Shown here: one piece after another, positions 54,305 to 62,984 of the stretch
How positions within the stretch are numbered: the first letter of the stretch is position 1
Layout: each line of letters opens with the position of its first letter
Source of the DNA: CAZVEE01 sp964625525
Lineage (GTDB): Bacteria > Pseudomonadota > Alphaproteobacteria > JAJFIK01
Assembly (NCBI GenBank): GCA_964625525.1
Contig: CAZVEE010000002.1
Coordinates: 1-64,000 of the forward strand
Reading direction: 5' to 3'
Length of the DNA: 64,000 nt
Notes under the pieces: model-generated
The model's input: the letters and a program-made list of their open reading frames with translations, nothing else
Database searches by the model: none
What the model was told of the DNA's origin: nothing
Translations under genes and position numbers: made by a program

Positions 54305-55777
54305 ATGCGGCGCGTCCTGGCTGTACTCGTCGTGCTTGTTCTGTGCATTGTGGGGATCATGATTGGGCGCACTCTTGCGGTGCCGTCGGCACGCTTGCCT
54401 GTGCCCGAGCCTGCCCCGTTGACACTGGACGGGAACGCAATCGCAGGGCGCCTGGCCGAGGCGCTCCGTATTCCGACGCTCTCTCTTGTGCCTGGCCGCG
54501 CAGGCGCCAGCGAGGAGAGCTTCCGCGCCTTCCGCGCCTGGCTGGCGGAGACGTATCCCGCCTTCCATGCTGCCACCACCCTTGAGACGGTGGGCACCCA
54601 TACACTCATCTTCAAATGGGAAGGCAGTGGGTCCGACCAGGCGCCGGTGGCCTTTCTGGCGCACCAGGACGTGGTGCCCGTAGAGCCGGACACCTTGGCC
54701 GACTGGACGCATCCGCCCTTCGACGGCGTCATTGCCGATGGGTATGTCTGGGGCCGTGGGGCGCTCGACATGAAAAGCATCCTCGTGACAGTGGTCGAGG
54801 CGGCAGAGCGATTGGCGCAAGAGGATTTCCGCCCGACCCGGGATATCTACTTCTTCTTCGGTCATGACGAGGAAGTGGGCGGTGAGGACGGCATGGCGGC
54901 GGTAAAGGCGCTGATGCTGTCGCGCGGCATTCGCCTGGCCTGGACCCTGGATGAGGGCAGCTCCATCATTGAAGGGCGCAGCTTTCTCGGCGTAGAGCCG
55001 GACGTCGCGCTGATCTCCACGGCGGAAAAGGGCTACCTCACGCTCGCACTGACCGCTCAAGACCCCGGCGGTCATTCCTCAGTACCCCGCAACGATACGG
55101 CCATCAGCCGCCTGGGCCGCGCCTTGGCCCGGTTGAGCGAGCGTCAATTCCCCGCTCGTATCGATGCGCAGACGGAACAGTTCCTGCGCGCTGTGGCTTC
55201 AGAGCAGGATTTTCTGACCCGCTTTCTGGTGGCTAATTTGTGGCTCACGGCGCCGCTTGTCGAAAGCCAGTTGCTCGCCAATCCCACCACGGCCGCGCGC
55301 CTGCGCACGACCACGGCCGCGACAATGATCGAAGGGGGCACGGCGGAAAATGTGCTGCCGCAAAACGCGACGGCCACGGTGAATTTCCGTATTCACCCCA
55401 GCGACACCATTGAGAGTGTGATCGCGCGGGTGGAGCGGGTGATCGCCGATGAAGCGATCACGGTCCGTGTTGCCGGCATCAGCCCGCCGGGCGAGCCGAG
55501 CCCGTCCGGTGCCGTGGACGGGGAGGGCTACCGCATCATTGAGGGCGCGGTCGGGTCCGTATTCGGCCCTATTGTTGCGGCGCCTAGCCTGACGGTGGCC
55601 GGCACTGACAGCAAGCACATGGTGGCTATTGCCGATGATACGTATCGCTTTGCGCCGTTCCGTCTGACACCGGAGGATCTTGCCGGCATTCACGGGACGA
55701 ATGAACATATTCCGGTCGCACAACTGCCCCGCATGGTGGCTTTCTACGAAACGGTGCTACGTCATGCGGGTGACTAA
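54305..55777 (+). CDS. M20-family metallopeptidase (carboxypeptidase-like)
   Basis: A 490-residue zinc exopeptidase with an N-terminal signal anchor (VLAVLVVLVLCIVGIMIG). AGGGGAGA lies before ATG 54305, so the ATG at 54266 is not used. Metal ligands and catalytic residues are visible: His in LAHQDVVPV, Asp in GRGALDMKS, Glu-Glu in FGHDEEVGGEDG (catalytic and metal Glu), Asp in TLDEGS, and His near the C terminus in GIHGTNEHIP. The dimerisation domain has GGHSSVP. It resembles carboxypeptidase PM20D1/CPS-type enzymes. Adjacent to the divergent S9 peptidase, it may cooperate in peptide use. Confidence 0.9.
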   Translation: MRRVLAVLVVLVLCIVGIMIGRTLAVPSARLPVPEPAPLTLDGNAIAGRLAEALRIPTLSLVPGRAGASEESFRAFRAWLAETYPAFHAATTLETVGTHTLIFKWEGSGSDQAPVAFLAHQDVVPVEPDTLADWTHPPFDGVIADGYVWGRGALDMKSILVTVVEAAERLAQEDFRPTRDIYFFFGHDEEVGGEDGMAAVKALMLSRGIRLAWTLDEGSSIIEGRSFLGVEPDVALISTAEKGYLTLALTAQDPGGHSSVPRNDTAISRLGRALARLSERQFPARIDAQTEQFLRAVASEQDFLTRFLVANLWLTAPLVESQLLANPTTAARLRTTTAATMIEGGTAENVLPQNATATVNFRIHPSDTIESVIARVERVIADEAITVRVAGISPPGEPSPSGAVDGEGYRIIEGAVGSVFGPIVAAPSLTVAGTDSKHMVAIADDTYRFAPFRLTPEDLAGIHGTNEHIPVAQLPRMVAFYETVLRHAGD

Positions 55778-56312
55778 CGACCGGAACACCCCTGCGCGCC
55801 TTTGGACCCGCCGGATCAGCATTGTGTTCGGTGCCGTTCTGGCGCTGCTCGGTGTCGGCGCGCCGGGCCTGGGGATCGTTGGTTTCTCCGTGCCCGGATT
55901 GGCCAATCCCAGCTGGGCCGGCATGCCCGACGAACGGGCAGAGCGCGCGGTTACCTTGACGGTGATTGCTCGCGGCGCAGTGCCAGCCAAAGGCCAGGTG
56001 GTGGCGAGCCTGTTCACCAATCCCAGGGATTTCCTGCGTCAGCCCGCCATGCGGCTTGCGGCGCCGGTCACGGCGACCGGCGATGCGGTGGTGGTGTTCG
56101 AGGGACTGATGCCAGGGGACTACGCGCTCAGCGTTATCCACGATGAGGACAGCAACGGGCGGCTCAATCGCAACTTTTTAGGCATTCCCACTGAGCGGTT
56201 CGGTTTTTCCAACAATATCCGTCCGCGTATGCGTCGCCCCGATTGGACCGAGGCGGCAATTACCGTGGAGGACCCAGGCGGCGAAGTCATCATTGAGCTG
56301 AAGACCCTGTAA
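55764..56312 (+). CDS. DUF2141 exported protein
   Basis: A 182-residue protein that overlaps the M20 gene by 14 bases from ATG 55764. The first 50 residues include a signal anchor (TRRISIVFGAVLALLGVGAPGLGIVGFSV). The domain that follows shows the DUF2141 pattern: AKGQVVASLFTNPRDFL, the strand YALSVIHDEDSNGRLNRNFLGIPTERFGFSNN, and a C-terminal beta strand. DUF2141 proteins are beta-sandwich, secreted and uncharacterised. It converges with the antiporter gene eight bases apart. Translational coupling to the M20 gene suggests one operon. Confidence 0.82.
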   Translation: MRVTNDRNTPARLWTRRISIVFGAVLALLGVGAPGLGIVGFSVPGLANPSWAGMPDERAERAVTLTVIARGAVPAKGQVVASLFTNPRDFLRQPAMRLAAPVTATGDAVVVFEGLMPGDYALSVIHDEDSNGRLNRNFLGIPTERFGFSNNIRPRMRRPDWTEAAITVEDPGGEVIIELKTL

Positions 56313-56319
56313 GGCCTGC

Positions 56320-58104
56320 TTAGTCCACGCTGCGCTCGGCCCGGTCGCGGGTGAACTGGCGTTCCAGTTCCTCCCGCGAGCGCCGGGCGCTTTCCACGAC
56401 TTTCTCCTCGTCCCCATAATGGGGGCGGTCTTCGATGAAGCGCTGAGTATCCTGATCTCGGAACACTTGCACGGCCCGGCGCGCATCGGCGGGCTTTTCG
56501 CCCAGGCCAATCAGCACGTCCTCCGCGAGCGCCAGCGAGGAATGGAACGTCTCGCGCTGCACCGCTGTCACGCCCAGATCCAAAAGCTCATAGGCATGGA
56601 AGCGGTCTCGGGCGCGGGCATAGATGGGCAGGTCTGGATAGGTGCGCCGCACCACTTGGGCGGTGCGGGTGATGTCCTCGGCATCGTTCATGGCCAGGAT
56701 AATGGCGCGCGCCTCCCCGGCGCCGGCCGCTGCCAACAGGTCCGGGCGCGAGGCATCGCCGTAATAGACATCCGCCCCGAAGCGGCGCAGGAAGCCAATA
56801 TGCTCCGCTCGCGTATCAAGCGCGGTGAACGCGATCCCTTTGGCCGCGAAGAGTCGCGCCGGGATCTGCCCAAACGGCCCAAAGCCGGCGACGATGATGT
56901 GGCCGCCCTCATGGCTGGGCATGTCATCGGCCTTGTCGCTGGGCGGTTCGGTCAGCCAATGCGCGCCTTGTTCGGCAATCCAAAACAGGATGGGCGTTGC
57001 GGCCATGGACAGGGTCACCGCCACGGCCAGTTCGTTTTCCAAGGTGCCGGTCATCAGTCCGTTTTGCAGCGCCACGCCGAAGACCACAAAGGCGAACTCG
57101 CCCCCTTGCGCCAGGGCAATACCCAGATAAAGAGCGCTCACCGTGGGCAAGCCCCGCCACAGGCCCACCGCGATCAGCACCCCCGCCTTCACCGCAACCA
57201 ACCCGAACGCCATGATCAAAATGCGCGCCGGATTGTCGATGAGCAGCCCCAGATCAAGAGCCATACCCACGGCGGTGAAGAACACACCCAGCAGGATGCG
57301 CTCAAACGGTGCGATATTGGCCTCGATCTCGTGGCGATACTCCGAGCCGCCGATCAGCACGCCCGCCAGGAAGGCCCCCAGTGCCGCCGAAAGCCCGACA
57401 TATTCCATGAGCAGCGCAACCGCGACGACTGTCAGGAGCGCGGCCGCCGTCATGCCTTCCTCAACGCCCGTCGCCGCCACGAAGGCGTAGACGTAGTGCA
57501 GCACATAGCGGCCTACGATGAGGACAAGGGCGATCACCCCCACCATGCGCCCCAGATCCCACAGGGTGAACGGGTCACCTGTGCCGGCATTGCTCACGAT
57601 GGGAATGAACGCGATGAGCGGGATGGCCACCAGATCCTGAAACAACAACACGGCAAAGCCCATGCGCCCGTGGCGCTGAGCGAGCTGACCTTTCTCGCCC
57701 AGGAACTGAAGCACAAAGGCGGTGGAGGAGAGCGCCAGCGCCGCGCCCACCACCACTGACTGGCCCAGCGGATAGCCAAATTGCACGCCGATAAAGGCCA
57801 GAATGGCCGTGGTGGCGGCAACCTGGGCGGTGCCGGCGGCGAAGATATCCGCCCGCATGGACCACAAGCGCTGCGGTCGCAATTCAAGGCCGATGAGAAA
57901 CAACAGCAGCACCACGCCGAATTCGGCCAGGTGCAGGATTTCGTCCACGTCCTCGTCCGCGTCGACAAAGCCGATGCCCGCCGGGCCAATGACGATGCCG
58001 GCGATCAGATACCCCACCACACTGCCCAGGCCCGCGCGTTTGGCCACAGGGGCAAAGAACGCGGCGGCACAGAGCAAAATGGCCGCGAGGGTGAGTTCAG
58101 TCAT
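56320..58104 (-). CDS. Monovalent cation:proton antiporter (KefC/CPA2 family)
   Basis: A 594-residue membrane protein. GAGGGG about eight bases before ATG 58104 supports the start. Residues about 1-385 contain twelve or so helices of the CPA2 type (AFFAPVAKRAGLGSVVGYLIAGIVIGPAG, LFLIGLELRP, LAGVLIGGSEYRHEIEANIAPFERILLGVFFTAVGMALDLGLL). A cytosolic RCK/TrkA-N domain follows at about 405-525 with the Rossmann GFGPFGQ. The C-terminal 60 residues form a charged helix (REELERQFTRDRAERSVD). Potassium or sodium export regulated by NAD(H) or glutathione adducts is the family role. Ancillary KefF is not present. Confidence 0.92.
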   Translation of the reverse strand: MTELTLAAILLCAAAFFAPVAKRAGLGSVVGYLIAGIVIGPAGIGFVDADEDVDEILHLAEFGVVLLLFLIGLELRPQRLWSMRADIFAAGTAQVAATTAILAFIGVQFGYPLGQSVVVGAALALSSTAFVLQFLGEKGQLAQRHGRMGFAVLLFQDLVAIPLIAFIPIVSNAGTGDPFTLWDLGRMVGVIALVLIVGRYVLHYVYAFVAATGVEEGMTAAALLTVVAVALLMEYVGLSAALGAFLAGVLIGGSEYRHEIEANIAPFERILLGVFFTAVGMALDLGLLIDNPARILIMAFGLVAVKAGVLIAVGLWRGLPTVSALYLGIALAQGGEFAFVVFGVALQNGLMTGTLENELAVAVTLSMAATPILFWIAEQGAHWLTEPPSDKADDMPSHEGGHIIVAGFGPFGQIPARLFAAKGIAFTALDTRAEHIGFLRRFGADVYYGDASRPDLLAAAGAGEARAIILAMNDAEDITRTAQVVRRTYPDLPIYARARDRFHAYELLDLGVTAVQRETFHSSLALAEDVLIGLGEKPADARRAVQVFRDQDTQRFIEDRPHYGDEEKVVESARRSREELERQFTRDRAERSVD

Positions 58105-58190
58105 GGGCTTGCCCCTCACGCTGCGTGAACCCGGCCGCGCCTGCGCGAAGGCACGAACCGGCAACGGGTCGGTGGAGAGTGTCCACCCTA

Positions 58191-58292
58191 GCGCGCTTTC
58201 AGGAAAAGTGTGTGCGGTTTTCCGCCCGGGAAGCGCGCTAAACCAAAGACTAAGAGCCGTTTCAATGATCTGGTTTTCAGTGAAACGGCTCT
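58191..58292. repeat. 102-bp dispersed repeat with two hairpins, copy 2
   Basis: Same length and structure as the copy at 50941-51042, with about eight substitutions. Those in the first stem are partly compensated, for example GCGCGCTTTC with GGGAAGCGCGC. It lies immediately upstream of the antiporter start, on the minus-strand leader side. Confidence 0.9.
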
Positions 58293-58722
58293 AATGTCCG
58301 TCTAGGGCAAGAATGCGGGGGAGGGGTCACTGTCGCGCCCAGGGCTGGCCTGGATGCCCGGCGCGGCGGCGCGACATTTTGGTACAACTTGGGACCACTT
58401 CGGCACAGTCCTGCGACAGGGTTGGTGTTTTCTCTTTACGCGGCCGGCATGGGCGGTGGGTCACGGCGAGAGAGAGGCGGCCCCGCAGTCCACACTGGTC
58501 TCGTTTATGGCGCTTGGTCGTTGCGGACCTCCGGCTCTGCCCCCAACATGGCCAGAGGTCGACCGGGCCCGTCGGCCGGCCGGTGTGACCCTTTATCCCT
58601 CCTCACGCTCACACCGGCCGGTTGCTTTTTGGATGCGTGCGCCCTATCTGCGGGCGCAATGCAATGCTCAGACACAGGGCTCAGGGCTCAGGGCTCTGGG
58701 CTCTGGGGTCCGGGCGTAGGGC
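58293..58722. other. Gene-free interval upstream of the antiporter and downstream of the reductase
   Basis: About 430 bases without a supported coding sequence. Several overlapping reading frames are long only because the sequence is GC-rich. It holds a hairpin with a T tail at 58576-58630 and a heptamer array at 58675-58723. Confidence 0.6.
58576..58630 (+). terminator. Intrinsic-terminator-like hairpin with T tail, no known gene upstream on this strand
   Basis: CCGGCCGGTGTGA (58576-58588) pairs perfectly with TCACACCGGCCGG (58609-58621). The 20-base loop is followed by TTGCTTTTT. The T tract is on the plus-strand side only, but both flanking genes are on the minus strand. Confidence 0.5.
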
Positions 58723-58723
58723 T
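58675..58723. repeat. Degenerate heptamer array CAGGGCT x 7
   Basis: Seven consecutive 7-base units: three perfect CAGGGCT, then CTGGGCT, CTGGGGT, CCGGGCG and TAGGGCT. The array runs right up to the stop codon of the reductase gene. Confidence 0.85.
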
Positions 58724-59727
58724 CAGGCTTCGTCCGCGACCCGGATCATCCGCTTGCCGCGGTTTTCCCCGGCCAACAGGCCGATCAAAGCGCGTGGGGC
58801 GCTTTCCAGGCCATCGACCACATCTTCGACCACCGACAGTTGTCCACCGGAGAGCCAGCCCGCCAGCGTGGCCTCGGTCTGGCGTTCATCCTGAGGGTAA
58901 TCCATGGCGATAAAGCCCTGCATCTTGAGGCGCTTCACCACCACCAGCCCCGGCACGTTGCGCGGACCGGACGGCGTGGCGGTGTCATACTGAGAAACCG
59001 CACCGCAGCAGATCACCCGTCCGAACGGGTTCATCTGGAACAGGACGGTTTCCAGAATCGGTCCGCCTACATTGTCGAAGTAAACGTCAATGCCATCGGG
59101 GGCGGCCCGCTTGAGATCCTTGAACAGGTTGCCCGCTTTGTAATCAACCGCGGCGTCATAGCCCAGCTCTTCCGTCAGCCAGCGGCATTTCTCCTCACCG
59201 CCTGCAATGCCGACGGCGCGCGCGCCCATGATCTTGGCCATCTGGCCCGCGAAGACGCCGACTGAGCCAGCGGCGGCGGAAATCACTACGGTTTCGCCGG
59301 CCTTGGGCTCACCGATTTTGCTAAGGCCGTAAAAAGCGGTCTTGCCCGCAATGCCCAGTGCCGACAGGTGATGGGTGAGGGGGCGGTGATCGCCAATCCG
59401 CGCCAGGCCTCGTGCCTCGGTGACCACATAATCCGCCCACGCCCCTTCACAGCCCACGACCATGCCCGGCGTAAAGTCAGGCGCGTTACTGGCCACCACC
59501 TGACCGATGATATAGGCGTGCATCACGTCGCCCGCCTTCACCGCGTCGCGATAGGTGGCGCCCTGCATCCAGGCACGGTTCGCCGCGTCCTGTGAGATCA
59601 GCAGTGTGCGTACCAAGACCTGGCCTGGTCCCGGCGTCGGCACTGGCCCCTCGCGCATGGCGAAATGGTCCAGGCTGAGTGCGCCTTTGGGGATTTCTTG
59701 CAGAATGATCTGACGGTTGGTGGTCAT
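58723..59727 (-). CDS. NADP-dependent enone/quinone oxidoreductase (zinc-free MDR family)
   Basis: A 334-residue medium-chain reductase of the CurA/leukotriene B4 12-hydroxydehydrogenase group. GGAGG six bases before ATG 59727 decides the start. Features are the N-terminal catalytic barrel (ALSLDHFAMREGPVPTPGPGQVLVRTLLISQDAANRAWM) with no zinc-binding Cys set. The nucleotide-binding Rossmann is AAAGSVGVFAGQMAKIMGARAVGIAGGEEKCRWL, and the family's YFDNVGGPILE follows. Substrates are typically alpha,beta-unsaturated ketones. It lies 26 bases downstream of the MATE exporter on the same strand, so the pair may be co-transcribed. Confidence 0.9.
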   Translation of the reverse strand: MTTNRQIILQEIPKGALSLDHFAMREGPVPTPGPGQVLVRTLLISQDAANRAWMQGATYRDAVKAGDVMHAYIIGQVVASNAPDFTPGMVVGCEGAWADYVVTEARGLARIGDHRPLTHHLSALGIAGKTAFYGLSKIGEPKAGETVVISAAAGSVGVFAGQMAKIMGARAVGIAGGEEKCRWLTEELGYDAAVDYKAGNLFKDLKRAAPDGIDVYFDNVGGPILETVLFQMNPFGRVICCGAVSQYDTATPSGPRNVPGLVVVKRLKMQGFIAMDYPQDERQTEATLAGWLSGGQLSVVEDVVDGLESAPRALIGLLAGENRGKRMIRVADEA

Positions 59728-59753
59728 GGCGTCCTCCGATCGTTGATTTTGAC

Positions 59754-61199
59754 TCATGGCTTCGAGGCGGGCGGACGGGGCATCAACGTGCCGCCGCGCG
59801 GATTGGAAAAGGGGTTAAGCGGCAGCGGCCAGCGCAGGACCGGGCGTCGCGGCGCATCCGGGTCGATGTCGCCGCCGGAGTATCCGCTAATGAGGCGGAA
59901 GGCGATCACGACGCCTGCAATGCCAAACAGAATGCCGCCCACCGCTTGCCCGATCATAACGCCCGGCGCACCGCCCCAATAGGCACCCAGCGCGACGAAC
60001 GGAATCGTGCCCAGCGTGTTGCGGCCCCAGTTCAACAAGGTCGAATAGAACGGCCGATTGAGATTGTTAAAGGCAGCATTAGAAACGTACAGCGCCCCGT
60101 TGAAGAAAAAGAACAACGCGAGTGGCCCGCAGAACAGATAGACGATCTCCCGGCTCAAACCCTCCGCCGAGAATAAATCGCCGATGGGCGCGCGTAAGGC
60201 GAACAGCAGTGCCGAAACCACCACCACATACAACGCGACGAAGCGCAGGCCCTCCACCAGCGTCTGGCGCACCCGGTCATGGCGCCGGGCGCCAAAATTC
60301 TGGCCGATGATTGGTCCCACTGCGCCCGATAGCGCGATCACCACCGCGAAGGCGATGGGCGTCAGGCGCCCGACAATGGCCATGCCCGCCACCGCCTTGT
60401 CGCCAAAGGCCGCCATCGTCGCCGTCACATAAGCCGCGCCGAACGGTGTGGCGACATTGGTCAGCACGGCTGGCACGGCCAGTCCCAAAATCGCATTCAA
60501 GTCTGCTGTGACGCCCTTCAAGGTCGGCCAGGCCAGGCCGCCGTGATAGCGGAAAATCGGCCACAGCCCCGCCCCGAACACCGCAAAGCGGGCCACCACC
60601 GAGGCGTAGGCAGCCCCGTCGAGTTTGAGATCCAGGGCGAAAATGAAAATCGGGTCGAGCACCAGATTGACCGCGCCCCCCGCCAGCGTCGCCCACATGG
60701 CCCGTGATGCATCCCCATGCGCCCGCAAGACCGCTGTCGCCGCCATGCCCACCAACAGTACCGGCATGGTCGGCACAATGATCCGTGTGTACGAGGTCGC
60801 CAGGCGCAGGGTCTCGCCGTCCGCGCCCAACAGGCCCAACAACCACGGGACCGCCAGCCATAGCGCCGCCGCGATGATCACCGCCAGACCGGCCCCAAAA
60901 GCCAGCACATGGCTGGCATAGGCGCGGGCTCGCTCCGGCTGACGCTCGCCCAGTGAGCGAGCGACAAGGGCGGCCGTGGTGATCGACAGGCCAATGCCCA
61001 CCGAGATGGAGAACAACAAGATGGCGCTCGCATAGCCGACAGCCGCCGCCAGCTCTGCTTCCCCCAACATGGAGATGAACACCATGTCGATGAGATCGAC
61101 GACGAACAAAGCCATCAGGCCCACGCTGCCGGTGAAGGACATCACCGCCACGTGGCGCATCAGGTTGCCGTTGAGGAATTTGGGTTCCGGGTCGGCCAT
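59754..61199 (-). CDS. MATE-family efflux transporter
   Basis: A 481-residue multidrug and toxin extrusion protein with twelve predicted helices. The duplicated halves are seen as MSFTGSVGLMALFVVDLIDMVFISMLGEAELAAAVGYA and GLAVPAVLTNVATPFGAAYVTATMAAFGDKAVAGMAIV. Conserved MATE features are VGPIIGQNFGARRHDRVRQ and AYASHVLAFGAGL. It uses Na+ or H+ to extrude cationic compounds. A NorM-like or DinF-like role cannot be separated by eye. The downstream reductase could modify the exported compounds (inference). Confidence 0.92.
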   Translation of the reverse strand: MADPEPKFLNGNLMRHVAVMSFTGSVGLMALFVVDLIDMVFISMLGEAELAAAVGYASAILLFSISVGIGLSITTAALVARSLGERQPERARAYASHVLAFGAGLAVIIAAALWLAVPWLLGLLGADGETLRLATSYTRIIVPTMPVLLVGMAATAVLRAHGDASRAMWATLAGGAVNLVLDPIFIFALDLKLDGAAYASVVARFAVFGAGLWPIFRYHGGLAWPTLKGVTADLNAILGLAVPAVLTNVATPFGAAYVTATMAAFGDKAVAGMAIVGRLTPIAFAVVIALSGAVGPIIGQNFGARRHDRVRQTLVEGLRFVALYVVVVSALLFALRAPIGDLFSAEGLSREIVYLFCGPLALFFFFNGALYVSNAAFNNLNRPFYSTLLNWGRNTLGTIPFVALGAYWGGAPGVMIGQAVGGILFGIAGVVIAFRLISGYSGGDIDPDAPRRPVLRWPLPLNPFSNPRGGTLMPRPPASKP

Positions 61200-61353
61200 G
61201 GGGCGCGTGTGATCCTCCCCGGATCGGCTGGGTCTCAGACGCGGATGGGTCTAGGACACGGTGGGATACAGTGACTGGCCGCGAGTGTGGGTCTACCCAA
61301 TGGCTTTGCCAAGCGCCAATCGGATCGATGGCCTTGCGCGCGACGGTGGGCGT

Positions 61354-62340
61354 TCAGTCCAGGCGCGGGGTGTCGTCAGGCCAATAGGTGAGCTGGGCAA
61401 TGGGGTGCGCCGTGCCGGTGATAGCAATCCCCGCAAGACCGCCTGCCGCCTGGACGTCCAGCGCCACATCAAGGGCACCGCCGGGCATCACCACGTGCAG
61501 TCGCGCGTCCACAAGCCCGAGCGCGAAAGCCGCCGCCGCCGCTGCCGAGGCACTGGATCCGGACGCCGGTGTCGGCCCGGCCCCCCGTTCGAAAATCCGC
61601 AGCGCCAGGCGATCCCGGGCTTCAGGCGCGGCCCACTGTAGGTTGCAGCCTCGCGCAAAAACACCCGTTTCGCCTGGTGCTGGCTCATCCGCGATGGCCC
61701 GCAAGGCGGCCCGGTCCCAATCTGCGAAGTCAGCGGCCGGGAGTGCGTCCGGCTGGTCAAGGAAACAGACGCAATGGGGATTGCCGACACTGACCGGCAC
61801 GAACCGGGCGCTGCGCTGGGCGGGCATGGCGGCCAGCACGGGCGCGACCACCCCGGCAGGGCTTGCGTCCAGGGCGGTCCATGCCGGTGCGCAAAGGCCC
61901 ACGGCATCGGGCCCGAAGCGCGGTATCCCGACATCCAGCGTGAAGATCGCGCCCGCCCGGTCGTCCAGGCGCACCCGAACCCGCTCTTCATGGCCTGGGA
62001 TGCGGGTCACCAAGGTCGCTGTGGTGCCGGCTGGCCCCTCCAGACGGCCGGTGCCCAGCAGGTGCCGCGCGAAGATGCGCAGGCCGTTGCCGCTCTTTTC
62101 CGCCAGCGATCCATCCGGATTGTAAATCTCCACCCCGAACCCGTTAGGGTGATCAAGGGGACCCAGCAACAGCCCTTCCGCGCCGATCCCCTGGTTCACA
62201 TCGCAGACCGCCCGCACGAATGCTGGCGCCAGCCACCCGTTGGGGCGCGGCAAAGGGCCCGAGACCTGTGCTGGATCGAGCACCAGATAGCTATTGCCCA
62301 AGGCTTGATATTTTGTCAGTGGCAGTGCGCGGCGGCTCAT
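61354..62340 (-). CDS. DapF-family diaminopimelate epimerase homologue with Ser in both catalytic Cys positions
   Basis: The 328-residue protein has the DapF fold signatures. The N-terminal LTKYQALGNSYLVLDP matches the family's KMHGLGNDF start. The first active-site loop reads YNPDGSLAEKSGNGLR, where the catalytic Cys of AEMCGNG is Ser83 (codon at 62092-62094). The second reads ERGAGPTPASGSSASA, where the usual ACGTGACA Cys is Ser260 (61561-61563). PHCVCF is preserved. GGAG seven bases before the ATG supports the start. Dap epimerisation needs the Cys pair, so activity as a normal DapF is doubtful. The gene could be a paralogue with a different substrate. The dapD gene is in the same window but not adjacent. 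Confidence 0.75.
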   Translation of the reverse strand: MSRRALPLTKYQALGNSYLVLDPAQVSGPLPRPNGWLAPAFVRAVCDVNQGIGAEGLLLGPLDHPNGFGVEIYNPDGSLAEKSGNGLRIFARHLLGTGRLEGPAGTTATLVTRIPGHEERVRVRLDDRAGAIFTLDVGIPRFGPDAVGLCAPAWTALDASPAGVVAPVLAAMPAQRSARFVPVSVGNPHCVCFLDQPDALPAADFADWDRAALRAIADEPAPGETGVFARGCNLQWAAPEARDRLALRIFERGAGPTPASGSSASAAAAAAFALGLVDARLHVVMPGGALDVALDVQAAGGLAGIAITGTAHPIAQLTYWPDDTPRLD

Positions 62341-62984
62341 GCGGGTCTCCGTGTCGGGCGTGAGACGCGACCCTAGCGGCTTTGTCGCAGTCCGCCCAGG
62401 CGACCACGAGCCGGCCCGCTCTCGCCTCGCGCGTGCCGGGCTGAACGCCTTGAGAAAACGCTGGAAAATCGAGGTTTGACCATGGCGCCCCGGCGACGAA
62501 ATTGTGTCGGTTCTGCAACATGTTTCCGGACGTTTCTTTGTTCGGCCCGAATTAAGCCGAAAAGAATTGACCCATCCCGGGCCAGGAGCGAGCCTACCGC
62601 TATCTGTCGTGCTGGCTCTGTCTTTCGTCGCATGCCGCGTCCGTTGGACCGGGCCCGCACCTCACTTGTCGCAAGAGCCGTCATTCGTTTTGGTTGCTGA
62701 AGGGCGAAGGGTGGATCGGGTGGCACGACCAACGGGGTCCCAGAGAAGGCGAAACGCCCACGGGACCGCCGGGTTCTGGAAGGAGGACTGGTCAGGCACG
62801 GGGCGTCGTCTCGCTGGGACGGTGGCCCAAAAGAATTGTGCGGAAGAAGCCTGAAGCGCAGATGCGCGGAAGGTGGCGCAAGGAACGGCCCATTCGAACA
62901 CGGCAACAGTGGGGGATGGGGCAGGGAAGGCGGAAAACCGTCTCCTGGTTTTGGATGCTCAAATAGTCAACGGGGGTTGAACCT
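62341..62984. other. Gene-free interval before the TonB receptor
   Basis: About 640 bases with divergent dapF homologue and receptor. Reading frames of 70-90 codons exist on both strands but have no Shine-Dalgarno or family look. No terminator, clear promoter or operator could be assigned. The last 200 bases are purine-rich on the plus strand. Confidence 0.5.

Noticed and set aside
56419..57759. A 446-codon open frame opposite the antiporter
   Set aside because: His/Gln/Arg-rich shadow of a membrane protein gene with no recognisable fold.
58354..58913. Several overlapping frames between antiporter and reductase
   Set aside because: No start signals, no domain resemblance and they run into the heptamer array and the antisense of the reductase.
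62694..62966. A 90-codon frame upstream of the TonB receptor
   Set aside because: No Shine-Dalgarno, Gly/Arg-rich composition and no family resemblance.
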